A DNA stretch of 64,000 nucleotides from Lingula anatina. Its lineage: Eukaryota > Brachiopoda > Lingulata > Lingulida > Lingulidae. This document shows positions 1-11,149 of the stretch, in pieces. Numbering within the stretch: position 1 is the stretch's first letter; every line of letters starts with the position of its first letter. The DNA lies in assembly GCF_001039355.2 (NCBI RefSeq), contig NW_019775998.1, positions 19,169-83,168 on the forward strand. The letters run 5' to 3'. The notes below the pieces were generated by a model. That model made no database searches. It had not been told where the DNA came from and worked only from the letters and a program-made list of their open reading frames with translations. The translations under genes and the position numbers were made by a program.

Positions 1-851
1 CTTTAAAAATGTTGCTCATAACAGTATAACACACATTCTCTATTCCCGCCATTGAATATCGTCCGTCAAGGACGTCATTATATTTGAATTTTTATATAGC
101 TCCTGAGACGACATTCAACGGTTTTCAAGTCGCACATTTGAATGTTCAATGAAAATGTTGGCAGCTGTTCAATGGTTTTGTGCTTCATAGTTTTGGGGTT
201 TTAATGTACAATTTGATCTTTGTCAACCCCCATAGTAGTTGACAATGTACCTATTCCAGTAAGCTGAGCAGAATTCTTTTTTCTTCAAACAATTACCGAT
301 TTTTCTTCCTAAAGCGCGCTATATGCTATTCTGCCTTTATTATGTATTATATTGCTGGTAAAGCTGGGGGTCACCTTTAAGGTGAAGGTCGTTGTCGTTG
401 TTATGGGAGAAAAAAGGAAGTGGTTTGCTTTCGGAAATAATAAAATACATGGCTACAGATTACTAACTCTAGATGAAAAAAATCAATATTCGTGTGTTGT
501 GTGGATGGCATACTGTTATTACCCACCACCCATATGTTATCAAATATATGTCACCGTTGATGTTTGTGTCTATGTTATCGAATTTAGGTCAACACTGATG
601 TCAGTGTCCTTATATAAACATACAGGTATAGAGCAGCAAAATGATATCGATATGTTCTTCTTGGAAGGTGACCCAGATTGATAAAAGCTGCAGCTGTGCA
701 CTTTGTGGTATCATTGATCAAACACGTAACATGACATACATTGCTTGTGATAAAAGGCAACGAGGAGGCGCCATTTTAATCTTCATGATACATTTTGAAT
801 TTTTGTTTTTTTCCACTGTAGAGGTCCACTGTTTAAAAAGGATATATACAG

Positions 852-853
<2 letters not shown>

Positions 854-902
<49 letters not shown>
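854..902. repeat. (TA)n microsatellite
   Basis: Perfect TA dinucleotide run of about 24 units. Confidence 0.95.
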
Positions 903-904
<2 letters not shown>

Positions 905-2354
905 TAAATTTATGTACTTAATGGTCTTGATGTGATAAAGAAGACCGACAAAAATAAACTAATTCATATTTCTAGGCACTTTCAGAAAAAATGACTTAAT
1001 TTCGACGTAGGCCTACACGACTATTTACACAGAAGAAAGAAATGGGCAAATATCTTTCTGCAAATAACTTTAACCTTGCGATGCTTTGCTGTATTTCAAT
1101 AAGCTGTGACAATATGAGAAACACACACAAGTTAACATGGCATATCATTTATTTGACATTAAGCAATTCAATACAAAAAATTCAGCCAGGTAGAAAACAA
1201 CATCAACTTGTTTCTTTTATGTATTTTATAAGACATAGCTGATTGCAATTGTATAATCTTAAAATCCTGAATATCAATGACACTAAATCAAGGCGAATTT
1301 AATTTTTAATGATTCTAAAAAATGACCCTAGGAGGGTGAGGAGGAGGGGGCGGGTCGGGCAGAAGACTCACCCATATACCCCACCTGAGTAAAATACAAA
1401 TAATCAACACCGGTCATATTTGGCTCTTATAAAATGCATACCAATCCATTTTGTTGTCAGTCAGCTCCGCACATACTGTGATACATATATAATACCTCAG
1501 TTAAAAACTTTCGAGCACCTCTGTCGACTTCAACCGGGAAGTAAAAATCAGTAAAATTACTCACTCGATAAAGGCGTTTGTAGGCTTAAAATTTTCAGCA
1601 ACGACCTACTAGCAAATAATTTTCTCACGACTCTACATGAACAGCTGGTTCATAACAATAATATCAGAAGGGAGAATGGGGCGGGGAGGGGGGGCTGAGA
1701 ACGCCACCACGCTTGTATCAAATGGGGGTAGTGTGGAATGTGGGAGCAAATAGATGAGACGGCAAATTTAGAACGCACTGCCCCGTCCATTCTCCCTTTT
1801 CTTTAATAAAATGTCAATTCCCTACTGAGAAGTCTTGAATTTCGTGACCCTGCATAATTTGCCCATATTACGCTAGAAGTCATATTAACAATTTATTTAC
1901 TCATACACTATAACCAGTTTCACTATGCATCCCTCTGTAAGCTTTCTATACTACAATTTATAATAATACGCGGAGCAACAATAGAAAAATCAACTCATTC
2001 TTCTTTCATCGGAATGTAATGTACTTTATCATTTCGAAAAAAATTACATATCAAAAATAGAAATATTGTTATATGTTATCACATGATCAATAAACACCAA
2101 AATTAATAACATGAAAACCTGACAAAACGCCCACATTAATTATGAACATGAAAGCGAAAATTGAGTCACGTACTTCATTTTATCTATCCATCAAGAATCA
2201 AGTCATACTTATTTAATGGAAAGGGAAAGGAGAAGCACCAACTTAAAGTGATAACATAGCACAATGTTTAAAGTGAAAATAAGTTTCAGTATCACATGCA
2301 CTGGACCTAAGTGCCTAATTTCCCCTCCGAATTAGGAATTTTAACAAATAAGCG

Positions 2355-2596
2355 GCAGTGGCGGATTTCGAGGGGGGTCAGGGGGTCCTGACCCCCGTCC
2401 TCCTTCCATATTTCTGGTCCCCTCTTGAAATTAGAATTTTGACTTGCTGAATCATACTTCTAAACCGTACCAAACTGCACCCTTCGCCCTCCAAAATACC
2501 AAAATTGTTGGGCTCCTTCAACGGGTCTAGTGGGGGGGGGGGGGGGGGGGGGTAGGCGGAGCCCCCCTTTCAAATAATCCTGGATCCGCCCCTGAG
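2355..2596. mobile_element. MITE with CAGTGGCGGAT / ATCCGCCCCTG ends
   Basis: Near-inverted ends (CAGTGGCGGATTTCG and GGATCCGCCCCTG) enclose about 240 bp without coding capacity, including a 21-G run (2532-2552). Ends of this type are common in hAT-like MITEs. The target duplication is unclear. Confidence 0.6.
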
Positions 2597-4036
2597 CTGT
2601 ATCATCTACTTTATGTATAACATGATATTATACACCCCGTGTTTCCAAATACTGGTTGTGACTCTCACCCACTCGCTATACTAGTCTGTAGTCTAATAAT
2701 AATAAATAATAATAATAATAAATTTATTATTATGATAAAAGTGTATATACCCCTTCCATTGGCAAATCTATGCTTTAAGTGTCTATGCTTCGAGATATTT
2801 TGAGCTGAGATGACTTACGAGTTTGTGATATTGTTAAGTACTCTAACAGAACCTTGGATACACATAAGGAAATATTTCTATTACATCAATAAAGAGATAA
2901 AACGTGTAAGGATGTTATCACTGCAAAGCTATATTCCCATTTAACTTAGTGATATCTCAGTATACTTGTCTATAACAGCGTTTTATGTTGCGAAGGCATC
3001 TAAATTCGCTTGTTGAACAGTCATAACCAGCTCTCGGCCGCCTGAGACCCCCCTCCCCATTCCCTTTCCAGAACAAATTAATGTATTTAATTTCCTTCCA
3101 GCTCCTTCCTGTATTTGAGAGGGGGAAAGGCTCGTACTAAAGAATATTGTAACCGTTTCATGTATATTCAAGAGGTTGAGCAGAATGTCTGAACTTAACT
3201 GAGAAATATCCTTAAAATATACTGACTCTCACCAATCTACAGACCCCAGTGTGTGTGTGTGGTGTGTATTACATGATAGTATACACCCCGTGTTTCCAAA
3301 TACTGATTGTGACTCTATAATGACCAACTCTTGTTGGGATGGTTAATTCAAATCATATCAAGTTCCAGAGAAAGGTTGCTTCGTGAAATCACCTTGCAGT
3401 TTGATATAAAATTATGAAAAGAGTTTACGGTATTTTGAACATAAAGTGAATTCAGTCGACTTCAAATAATTTTGTCAATCAATTCAAATAAGATATATAC
3501 TCATAAAATCCAAAACTGTGTCAATGCATTCGTTGTGAAACGGTCGTAAAGTAATCACTTCATCCGATACTCGATACGTTATTGATCAACGTCTGTGACA
3601 TCACTAAGGTTATCTGGTTACCATGGAAATGTCACCGGGAGGCTAGCAACAGACATAACATTACATATACGCACCGACTATATCTAAAGATTAAAAACAC
3701 AATAGTCTAATCTTAACGTCTCACTTAAAGGGATCAGAATAAAGCAGTGTGTATGTAAAAAATAAAAACTTGAGTGCAATTACGATGAATGTGGTATGAA
3801 TGACGACAATAAATGCAGACTTTGTCAACTGCCTCATTAGAATTATTCCCAATTGATGAATTTGTCGGTCCCTAAATACTAAATACTATTCTAAATAATT
3901 TATGGCCTCACACGAACAGCATTATCTTCAGATACTATATGATACAATACGTACCACACGCTGACATACATATCTGTTAAAAACAGCTTCGAAGTTTCCC
4001 CAAACAGTAATGTGGTTTTTACTTAAAGAGGACTGA

Positions 4037-4201
4037 TCACGCTTTCCTGACTTCGGCGTACTCGGTCCTGGAGTCCTCATCAAACACGAGTTTATTGCGG
4101 CCACCTCCACCTGCTGGCTTTGTCTTTCCTGTGGGACGTAGATCGAGGTCAGCATAATTGAGGCCTTCTACATTCTTTTTCTCATTTTCCTCTTGTTCTT
4201 G
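4037..4201 (-). CDS. Gene A exon 7, ITIM-like and ITSM/PECAM1-like motifs
   Basis: Acceptor TTTTCAG at 4202. The exon is open for 54 codons to TGA at 4039-4037. It holds EGLNYADLDL and, as the last residues, TEYAEVRKA. The latter resembles the distal tyrosine motif region of vertebrate PECAM1; that comparison is from memory of the family, not an alignment. Confidence 0.8.
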   Translation of the reverse strand, partial: QEQEENEKKNVEGLNYADLDLRPTGKTKPAGGGGRNKLVFDEDSRTEYAEVRKA

Positions 4202-6386
4202 CTGAAAATAAGGAAAACAAAAATACAGTTGCTTTCTAATCTAGATTGTAGTCATTTAGTTTTATGGAATTTTTCCCCATTGTTTCCTTTCCGCACAATC
4301 TGATCTTATCTATACAGATCTTTTAATTTTCCATTTTTTATCTTCTCTTTTTCTTTCTTTCTTTCTCCCTTTGTTTGTTTCGCACCTCGTCCTATTCCTT
4401 ATTTTTAACGATATGATTTCTCTCTCTCTCGTGCACACGCGTTTTTCTCACCTGATACTTAATGTCATTCATTTGCGTCTCGCTGTACTGGTTTTCGGCA
4501 GGTACAGCAACTGCATTCTCTTTGTCTACAGTTTTTGAAAGAAAGTGGGATTTAATAACGTAATTATATCTTTTTCATCTACACACCTATTTACACAATT
4601 TTCTCGGCAAGGCAAAATTGTGTCCCTGTACAAAGTGACAGACATTTGTAAACGTTTTTCCATGACGGGTATATAAAGTTTATGATTGTTCGCATTGCAC
4701 TTAGTAGTAAAAAGAGATAAATGAGCGTTTCGCCTCAGCAGTATTCCTTAAATTGTATTATTATTTTATAGTACAACTGTCACTTTCCGAATTTACTTTT
4801 GAACAGATAGAGAACACTATAGCAGGAATTTTTCTTTTGTAAGCTAAATGTGCCGAGTGTCCACCCAGGTAGAGTTTATATTATTGGCGATGTTTTTTTT
4901 TTCAAATTGTCGGTAAAACTCATGCATGCTTTACATAACGGAACATTATAACTGACCAATCAGAGGTAAAGAATTCTACTTGAGAAATAAAAAAAGATTC
5001 AAAAGCAAAAGTGCGAGCTTGGTAATCTACAACTGGAATAATTATTGTGATAATAAATGAAAATTCTTAATTTACCAATGATAAAATAAAATAATTGTAT
5101 GTTTTGTGAATCTCATTACAAATCTGTTTACCTGGGTTTGCCTGCCGTTTGTTTGCTGAGTGCTTATGAATATATATGCCAGTGATGATCACAGCCAACA
5201 CAAAAGCCACTCCGCCCACTACTATCCCCACAATCGTTCCTAAGCCGAGTGGCGCTTCTTCTCCCGTTTTCTCTGCCCCCACTGAAATGAAAATGTTACA
5301 TCGCTAACTGCTGATAGACCATAAATCTTCAATTGTAATGCAGACTAATAGGGATGCAGAGCAAAAGCGGAGTAACATTCAGTTTTTAAGCTAAAAAAAT
5401 CAAAGGCTGTGTCGGAAACTAAGACAAAATCAAGTTGGTTAATAATCATTACCACTACAAAAGCCCACATAGATAAGATCCTTGAATGTCCTGTTGAACT
5501 AAATACACTGTTAATCCATCTTTGAACAGATTACAACAAGAAAGGAAAAAGCACCATCACACCTGTACGTCCTAACGTACTAGTGAAAATAGCCCAAACG
5601 AGACCAGCAAAGAAAATATTGCCTGGTTTGCATTGCAGCTATGAAGGTATGGTAGCTTACCACCCATGTGCTTCAAAGGGACCACATAGCCATTACATGT
5701 CATAATGCAATTTGACATAAAAATATCATATATATGCACTCATATTGAATTTATCTGTGATAAAACAAATTATTTAAAATCTCATCATTTCCACGTCTGT
5801 TTTAATGGTTAATTCGACACTTTATTATTTTAGTCTAAAGAGAAGGTGCAAATGATGGTCTCACTTGTTGTACTGCTTGATGTCATAGTGCTTACTGAAA
5901 TATTGGATTAGAACAGTTTTCATTTGATACTGGTAAAAATTCAAATCAAAGTCCCTCTAGAAACCTAGCACAACTTCAAAAGCTTTTATACTTTCTAAGA
6001 AGCTAATAACACTCTACAATAAGAAATATTATCTAGTCATCCAAAAGTATGTGGGACAAATAATTGGACATTTTGTACATATTGAATTCTATTTTACTGT
6101 CTTCGTGAGCTGGTTTAAAACAGTTAGGGTAAATGTATTTGTTTTATTATAATTTTATAACAGTAAGACACCCTTAAAAACTTATTGTACCGCATGTATT
6201 TTAATATTTTAATATTCTAAAAGAAGCAAACTACCTGGCAGACGACTGCCATCTGAAACGCCAGCAGGGAAAGTAACAGCAGGGTGTGTAGTTGCTAAAA
6301 CAATATAAGAAGGAGAGAGTTAAAAAAAGATCCTATGCAGACGTACAAAACAGCTTGTGAAAGAGTGGAACTCAATCATTATAGCA

Positions 6387-6427
<41 letters not shown>

Positions 6428-9334
6428 ATTTCACTATTGGTAATTGGTAATAGTAAATCGGGTGACAAAAGTTCTGAAAGGAAATTACTAAGTTTTCAAT
6501 AGTTCATGTTTGCCTGTATCTTAAAAAGATGTCAAATCAACACAGTACCTGTTTCTGTTGTCATTGTTGTTGTTGTTGTGGGCTCAGGTAAGAAAATAAA
6601 GCTGCTGTTTTGTGATCCCAGGTCATTTGCACCAGTGCAATAGAACTCTGTTGGGGTGGTTACATTGACTGTTAATGATGCAGATGGTCCCGGTGGTGTT
6701 AATACGACACCAGTGGAGTCATATATGGTCACAGACGGCAAAGGTATTCCATTTGACGGGATACACATTATGCTATATGTTATCGAGCCTATCTTGGTGT
6801 AACTAAGCGTTGGTTTTGACGGTTTCTCTGAATAGCATAAATGGATAGTAAAATTAACTATTTTGATGTATTTTATAAACATTTAAATAAAGCATTAAAA
6901 CGTATAATAACCATTTTAATGTTTATAATGCACTTCGCCCTTATCAAGTCAGTAAACGAAAAAAAATATTGCAAAACTGATGACATACGGGTAGCCACAT
7001 ACTAATGTTGTACACGACACCTTATTACTTGGTAAATTAGTGTTGCATATCAGTTTTCCGATTTCCCGATTTAAGCTTCCTAAAGATGTGTATTTTCAGA
7101 ATAACATATCTAACAATAACACCCCAATCGTTTCACAAGAATGTGAAAAGGTTGACCAGGTTATATATCATTAAAAAACTAGAGGATCAGAGAAGCCTGC
7201 CGCCTCTGGATATTGTACCACCAGGTGGAGTAAGCGCATTCGTATGGAAACCCCCAAAAAGGGGGCCCCACCACCAATCTTGTGCTTAAATGCAATCAAC
7301 AAGAGTTCTCAAAATATGCAAAAAAAAGTTTTAAAAAAACATAACTATAATGGCTCAATCAAGCATATTTTCGAATCGACCTGTATTTTCCCAAAATTGA
7401 TCACTCCTGTGATTTCCTAGACAATAGTTTTCCTTGACATGTGTTATCAGTGTTGCATATATGCGGACAAAAGAGAAAACCTAGAGGCAACACTGGGCAT
7501 TTCTCTGCTAGTTTTGAAGATAAGAGGGGCAAGAAAATATGCAAAGTTTAGATCATGGTGAAAAGTAGGTCAAAGGTCAATTTCAAGGTCACAGTTTATG
7601 ACTTCCTATTCAAGTTCAATAGTAACCATGGACATTTCTTTGCCAATTTTGGAGATATAAGGGATAGAAAATTTGCAAAGTTCAGTTTATGGTGAAAATA
7701 AGGCCAAAGGTCAATTTCAGGTCACATTTAAATTGCCAGTATATCACTTCCTATTAAAGTTCAAAGTAACTATGGGCATATTTTTGCCATTATTAGAAAT
7801 ATAAAGATCAGAAAACTTGCAAAGTGCAGTTCATAATGAAAAGTAGGTTAAAGGTCAATTTCAATTAGATTACCAGTATATGATTTCCTATTCAAGTTCT
7901 ATAGTAACTATGGAGGTACCTGTATCTCTGCTAATTTTGGAGTAATTCACATTTTAATTTCACCACTGAATATTGTGACGTTGTGCTTTTTTTATATAGC
8001 ACAACGCCTAAACCGTATTGAAAACAAAAACATGGACACCACTGCCAGTATTGCGCTTGACTAGTTCTATAAAATGCAAAAAAAGGTCTCTAGCATTTAC
8101 GATTCCAGAATTAGAGAGAGTTTTCAGTTTCGGTATCTAATGGCTATTTCTCCTATGAAAATGCACCGATTGACCCCAAACTCCCAAAGATGAAAGGAGT
8201 CCCTGATTGTAACCCCTCACTATAATATGAGAGCTAAGGTAGTTTCTGAAAATTGGTACAAACATTTTTTTTTTTTTTTTTTTTTTTTTTGAAAATTCCC
8301 ATTAATAGAAATTTTTGGCCCGTTTGACCTTGAAATAAAGGTCGAAAGTAAAATTCAAGGGCATATTTCGAATGTGCACATATGACTTTCGGCCAGACTT
8401 CTGTAGTAATTTTTCCCATAATTTCTTCGGTTTGGGAGATATTTAGCATTAAATTTTCAAAACGTTTGACAAGGGTGCGTTTCAACGAGCGTCACGCCCA
8501 GGCCAATGCACCGACTGAGACTGAAATACCAGGGGGTACAAGTTGAGACTATATGAGACCTAAATCCAGGAAATGGGGACACAGGTCCTTGTGATCTAGG
8601 AGGAGAAGCGGTAACGGTGACTTGTATCCCAAGACACCCTGCGGTGCCAACGAAGAGGGTGGAGCCAGCGGAGTCGTACGAGACGGGTCGGGATTAAAAC
8701 CATGAGTACTGCCAGCGTACACGCTGGTGGTACTAATTAAACAGCAAAAATAATGAATTACCTCCAACTATGACGTGCATGCCATCATTTGCTGCGGTCC
8801 CGGGCTCACCATCCACAGTGATGCGCCAAGCGTAGTCGACACTGTCTTCCCATTGCGCCTGCTGTATCACTATTCTGATATATTTCGGATTTATTTCGGA
8901 AGATATTGACAATGTGATGTTTGTTTTCAATGCAAAGTGATTCTTGAAAGTTCCACCATCTACAACATTTGCTCCATATCTAAAATACTTGAATGCTTCC
9001 GATCCATTTAAGGTCAATATCTCCTGAATACTGGTCGACCCAGTTTCCCTGCCGCTGAAGCTATAGTTACACCACAGAGTTAATACGTCCCCATATTCAA
9101 CAGTTGTGTTTTTCAAACTTTCGCCGGTGATTATTACTCCTTGAGCCACTGAAATAAAATTGTATCTTACTGGCTTACAATAATGTTAATTTGTCAGATG
9201 TTAGCTCATTCCAAAATATAAATTAACGCATTCCCATTTTCAAAACACGGTTAATTTAACCGTTAACTATCTAACTTAGTTCACATACCTTTCAGAAGCA
9301 AAACATACCACACTACTAGATGCATTAGCGCCAT
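4037..9334 (-). CDS. Gene A: two-Ig-domain transmembrane receptor with ITIM/ITSM-like tail (7 exons)
   Basis: Hand-built model joining 9334-9289, 9148-8762, 6827-6549, 6294-6235, 5281-5132, 4525-4452 and 4201-4037. Every junction is GT-AG and the frame closes at 386 residues plus TGA. Order: signal peptide (1-16), V-like Ig (about 20-140), second Ig (about 147-235), short Thr-rich stalk, one helix (about 271-295, Gly/Val/Ile-rich) followed by basic residues, then a 90-residue tail. Tail tyrosines sit in NQYSETQ (Y321), LNYADLDL (Y348, fits the ITIM pattern I/L/VxYxxL/V) and TEYAEVRKA at the C-terminus (Y380, fits TxYxxV). From family knowledge such motifs, when phosphorylated, recruit SH2 proteins such as SHP phosphatases. 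An inhibitory or adhesion role at the plasma membrane is inference. The first five junctions are phase 1, typical of extracellular modular genes. The ligand is unknown, and alternative exons cannot be excluded. Confidence 0.82.
4452..4525 (-). CDS. Gene A exon 6, cytoplasmic tail
   Basis: 74 bp, phase 1 in and phase 0 out, acceptor CTGTAG and donor GTGAGA. It carries the tyrosine in AENQYSETQMND, a possible SH2 site. Confidence 0.75.
5132..5281 (-). CDS. Gene A exon 5, transmembrane segment
   Basis: 150 bp, phase 1-1. It encodes an acidic juxtamembrane piece, then a 25-residue Gly/Val/Ile-rich helix, then HKHSANKRQ as the basic stop-transfer side. Confidence 0.82.
6235..6294 (-). CDS. Gene A exon 4, membrane-proximal stalk
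   Basis: A 60-bp exon between TTTTAG and GGTAGTTT, phase 1-1, encoding about 20 Pro/Thr/Gly-rich residues. Its phase and splice sites fit both neighbours. It could be an alternatively used cassette because skipping it keeps the frame. Confidence 0.65.
6388..6425. repeat. (CA)n microsatellite in gene A intron 3
   Basis: Run of about 18 CA units. Confidence 0.95.
6549..6827 (-). CDS. Gene A exon 3, second Ig domain
   Basis: 279 bp, phase 1-1. It carries YSIMCIPSNG and TEFYCTGANDLG, the paired Cys of an I/C2-type Ig domain with the YxCxAxNxxG signature. It ends in a short PTTTTTMTTETG stalk. Confidence 0.82.
7170..8735. repeat. Dispersed repeat copy 1, in gene A intron 2
   Basis: It begins with CTAGAGGATCAGAGAAGCC and TATTGTACCACCAGG and ends with GCGTACACGCTGGTGGTAC. 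Both ends and several internal blocks (CAAAGGTCAATTTCAAGGTC, GAAGCGGTAACGGTGACTTG) recur at 20560-21420. The sub-terminal GTACCACCAGC is inverted at the other end. It has no transposase-like frame, so it is probably non-autonomous. Confidence 0.7.
8265..8290. repeat. Poly-T tract
   Basis: 26 consecutive T bases inside the dispersed repeat. Confidence 0.95.
8762..9148 (-). CDS. Gene A exon 2, V-like Ig domain
   Basis: Acceptor TTTCAG, donor GGTAATTC, 387 bp, phase 1-1. The segment LTLWCNYSF gives the B-strand Cys, and EDSVDYAWR matches the F-strand DxxxYxC position. There Trp replaces the second Cys, so the usual disulphide is missing. Several NxS/T glycosylation sequons are visible. Confidence 0.8.
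9289..9334 (-). CDS. Gene A exon 1, signal peptide
   Basis: The exon starts MALMHLVVWYVLLLK, a classic hydrophobic leader, and ends in phase 1 at a GTATGT donor. An upstream in-frame ATG exists at 9484, but it would place about 50 polar residues before the leader, so the start at 9334 is preferred. Confidence 0.75.
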
Positions 9335-9520
9335 AATGTGAAATGACACCAAGTTGAACAGACCTTCGCTTTGATAAAAGTATAGGGTCTCACAAATGTT
9401 AGTAATTTTAGTACATCTACAACCAATCGTTGCTGATTGCGTCATGCTGGTGACTTGATTCTCACTCTTTACATTGAAAAACATGTATTATCACAATAAC
9501 ATGTACTACTACCAATAACG

Positions 9521-9524
<4 letters not shown>

Positions 9525-9594
<70 letters not shown>
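9525..9594. repeat. (TA)n microsatellite upstream of gene A
   Basis: About 35 TA units, 190 bases upstream of the gene A start codon. Confidence 0.95.
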
Positions 9595-9597
<3 letters not shown>

Positions 9598-11149
9598 GTT
9601 ACATCTTATATCCACATATTATTTCTTTATTTTACATTAAACATTGTTATACAGTATATTACTAGGTATACTTATTGTTCCGAGGTATAAAATATAAAAA
9701 TTTTTAGCATGTTCAAATAGTCAAATTCATTGGCATAACTGTCACTTCTATTCAATAGCTGGTTTCATCAAAGAAGCATTACAAAAACATGACTGATTTT
9801 ATTGAATCTGGGTGTCTCTTTTTCTGGGATTTCATGGCCTCAAACTTTAAAGTCGCATGTTACCCCTGAGTTCCTGACGTGTGAGGTAGAATTGGAAATT
9901 AAACAAGACTTACATGTAAGTTGACGTTTGATTTAGAATCTACCGATCATCAGTCAGGAACGAAGGAGTTACATGCCCATCCTCGTTCTTCTTTACCCAA
10001 CCTAACACTCTATTGAGATCATTCAAGCGTTAAAAAACACTGCCTAGTAGCTTGGCTTCCCCATCTCATGTAAATTCTTATTACATACAGTGGTAGTAAT
10101 AATTTTGTACACCGGTGTAACAACGTTCGAAATGTTTTAATCCCTATCTTGTGAATAGAAGGGGGCGGACAAACAATGGAGGGCCGTATAAATCCCTTCA
10201 AAATTCGAACGCACAAACACAATAGCTTAGGTGGAATAACACAATACTTAAGACGAGTGAGCCCCATGACGCCGGTTTCTGTGGTCCAGCGCGAGCGCGA
10301 CAATCCGCTGTAACTAGGTGTAATTAACAGCAGGATACATCAGCCAGAAGGTCCCTATTGTTTGTTGCGGCGATAGGATTATAGCTTTAAGAGGCTAAAA
10401 CCCATGCTAACGCGTGCCACGCGAAGCGAACTGTCCTTTTGTTCACTAGTATGGCACGCGCAGCTGGTTTTTAGTGTTGCTAACAAACTGCTAGTTAAAT
10501 TTGTTATCAGTTATTTCATCCTATATGAAATTTCCGCAGTCAAAAATTGAACTAATTATTGTTTGTTTGGTTGAAATGCATGAGCGTCAGCATCAATCTG
10601 TCTCAAAAAATTCTTATTGCATTAATTTATAAATGTATAATTTATTTATGTACTTACGTTTTAATTTGAAATATCTGCATTCAAGCACTCAGGTATTTAT
10701 AAAACATGAATGATAATGAAAGAGGAATAAGGAAAGAATATATTACTTATATTATGCTTATATTATAATATTGAAATTAAATGAGGTGCATTGACATAGG
10801 CGCAATGACAATCCAACTACAACGTGCAACAGGGGGAAGTCTGGCTGTGTGATCATACAATAAACGAAAGTTCGGTCAATTAACAGTGTAAATCATCAGT
10901 TAAAGAGGAGGGGGTCTTACTATAGCTCGCTATCTATTGTTAAACGCGACTGTTATTATCTCTCGAACAAGCTTAATCCATGCCTATACAATTACTGTGT
11001 CTCCGGCTGCCGTTCAGAAACGCCATGTCGAACATATTTTGCTACAGTGAGAAACTTGGTACACTAGCGACTTGTTTTAGATCACTCAAGAAAGGATGCA
11101 TACGTGCGACACCTGAGGAAAAACAATCAAGTATGCAACTGATCCATTA
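9595..11149. other. Intergenic region upstream of gene A
   Basis: No supported exon. AT-rich unique-looking sequence with a short GC-rich inverted motif near 10409-10457 (GCGTGCCACGCG and GGCACGCGCAGC). Confidence 0.4.

Larger units (their letters stand above)
1..4036. other. Intergenic region 3' of gene A
   Basis: No exon with supported splice sites was found. It holds a (TA)n tract, a MITE at 2355-2596, an ATA-rich stretch near 2695-2730, and a repeated 50-bp piece (about 2620-2665 and 3265-3316, sharing TACACCCCGTGTTTCCAAAT). The short open frames here look like chance. Confidence 0.5.
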
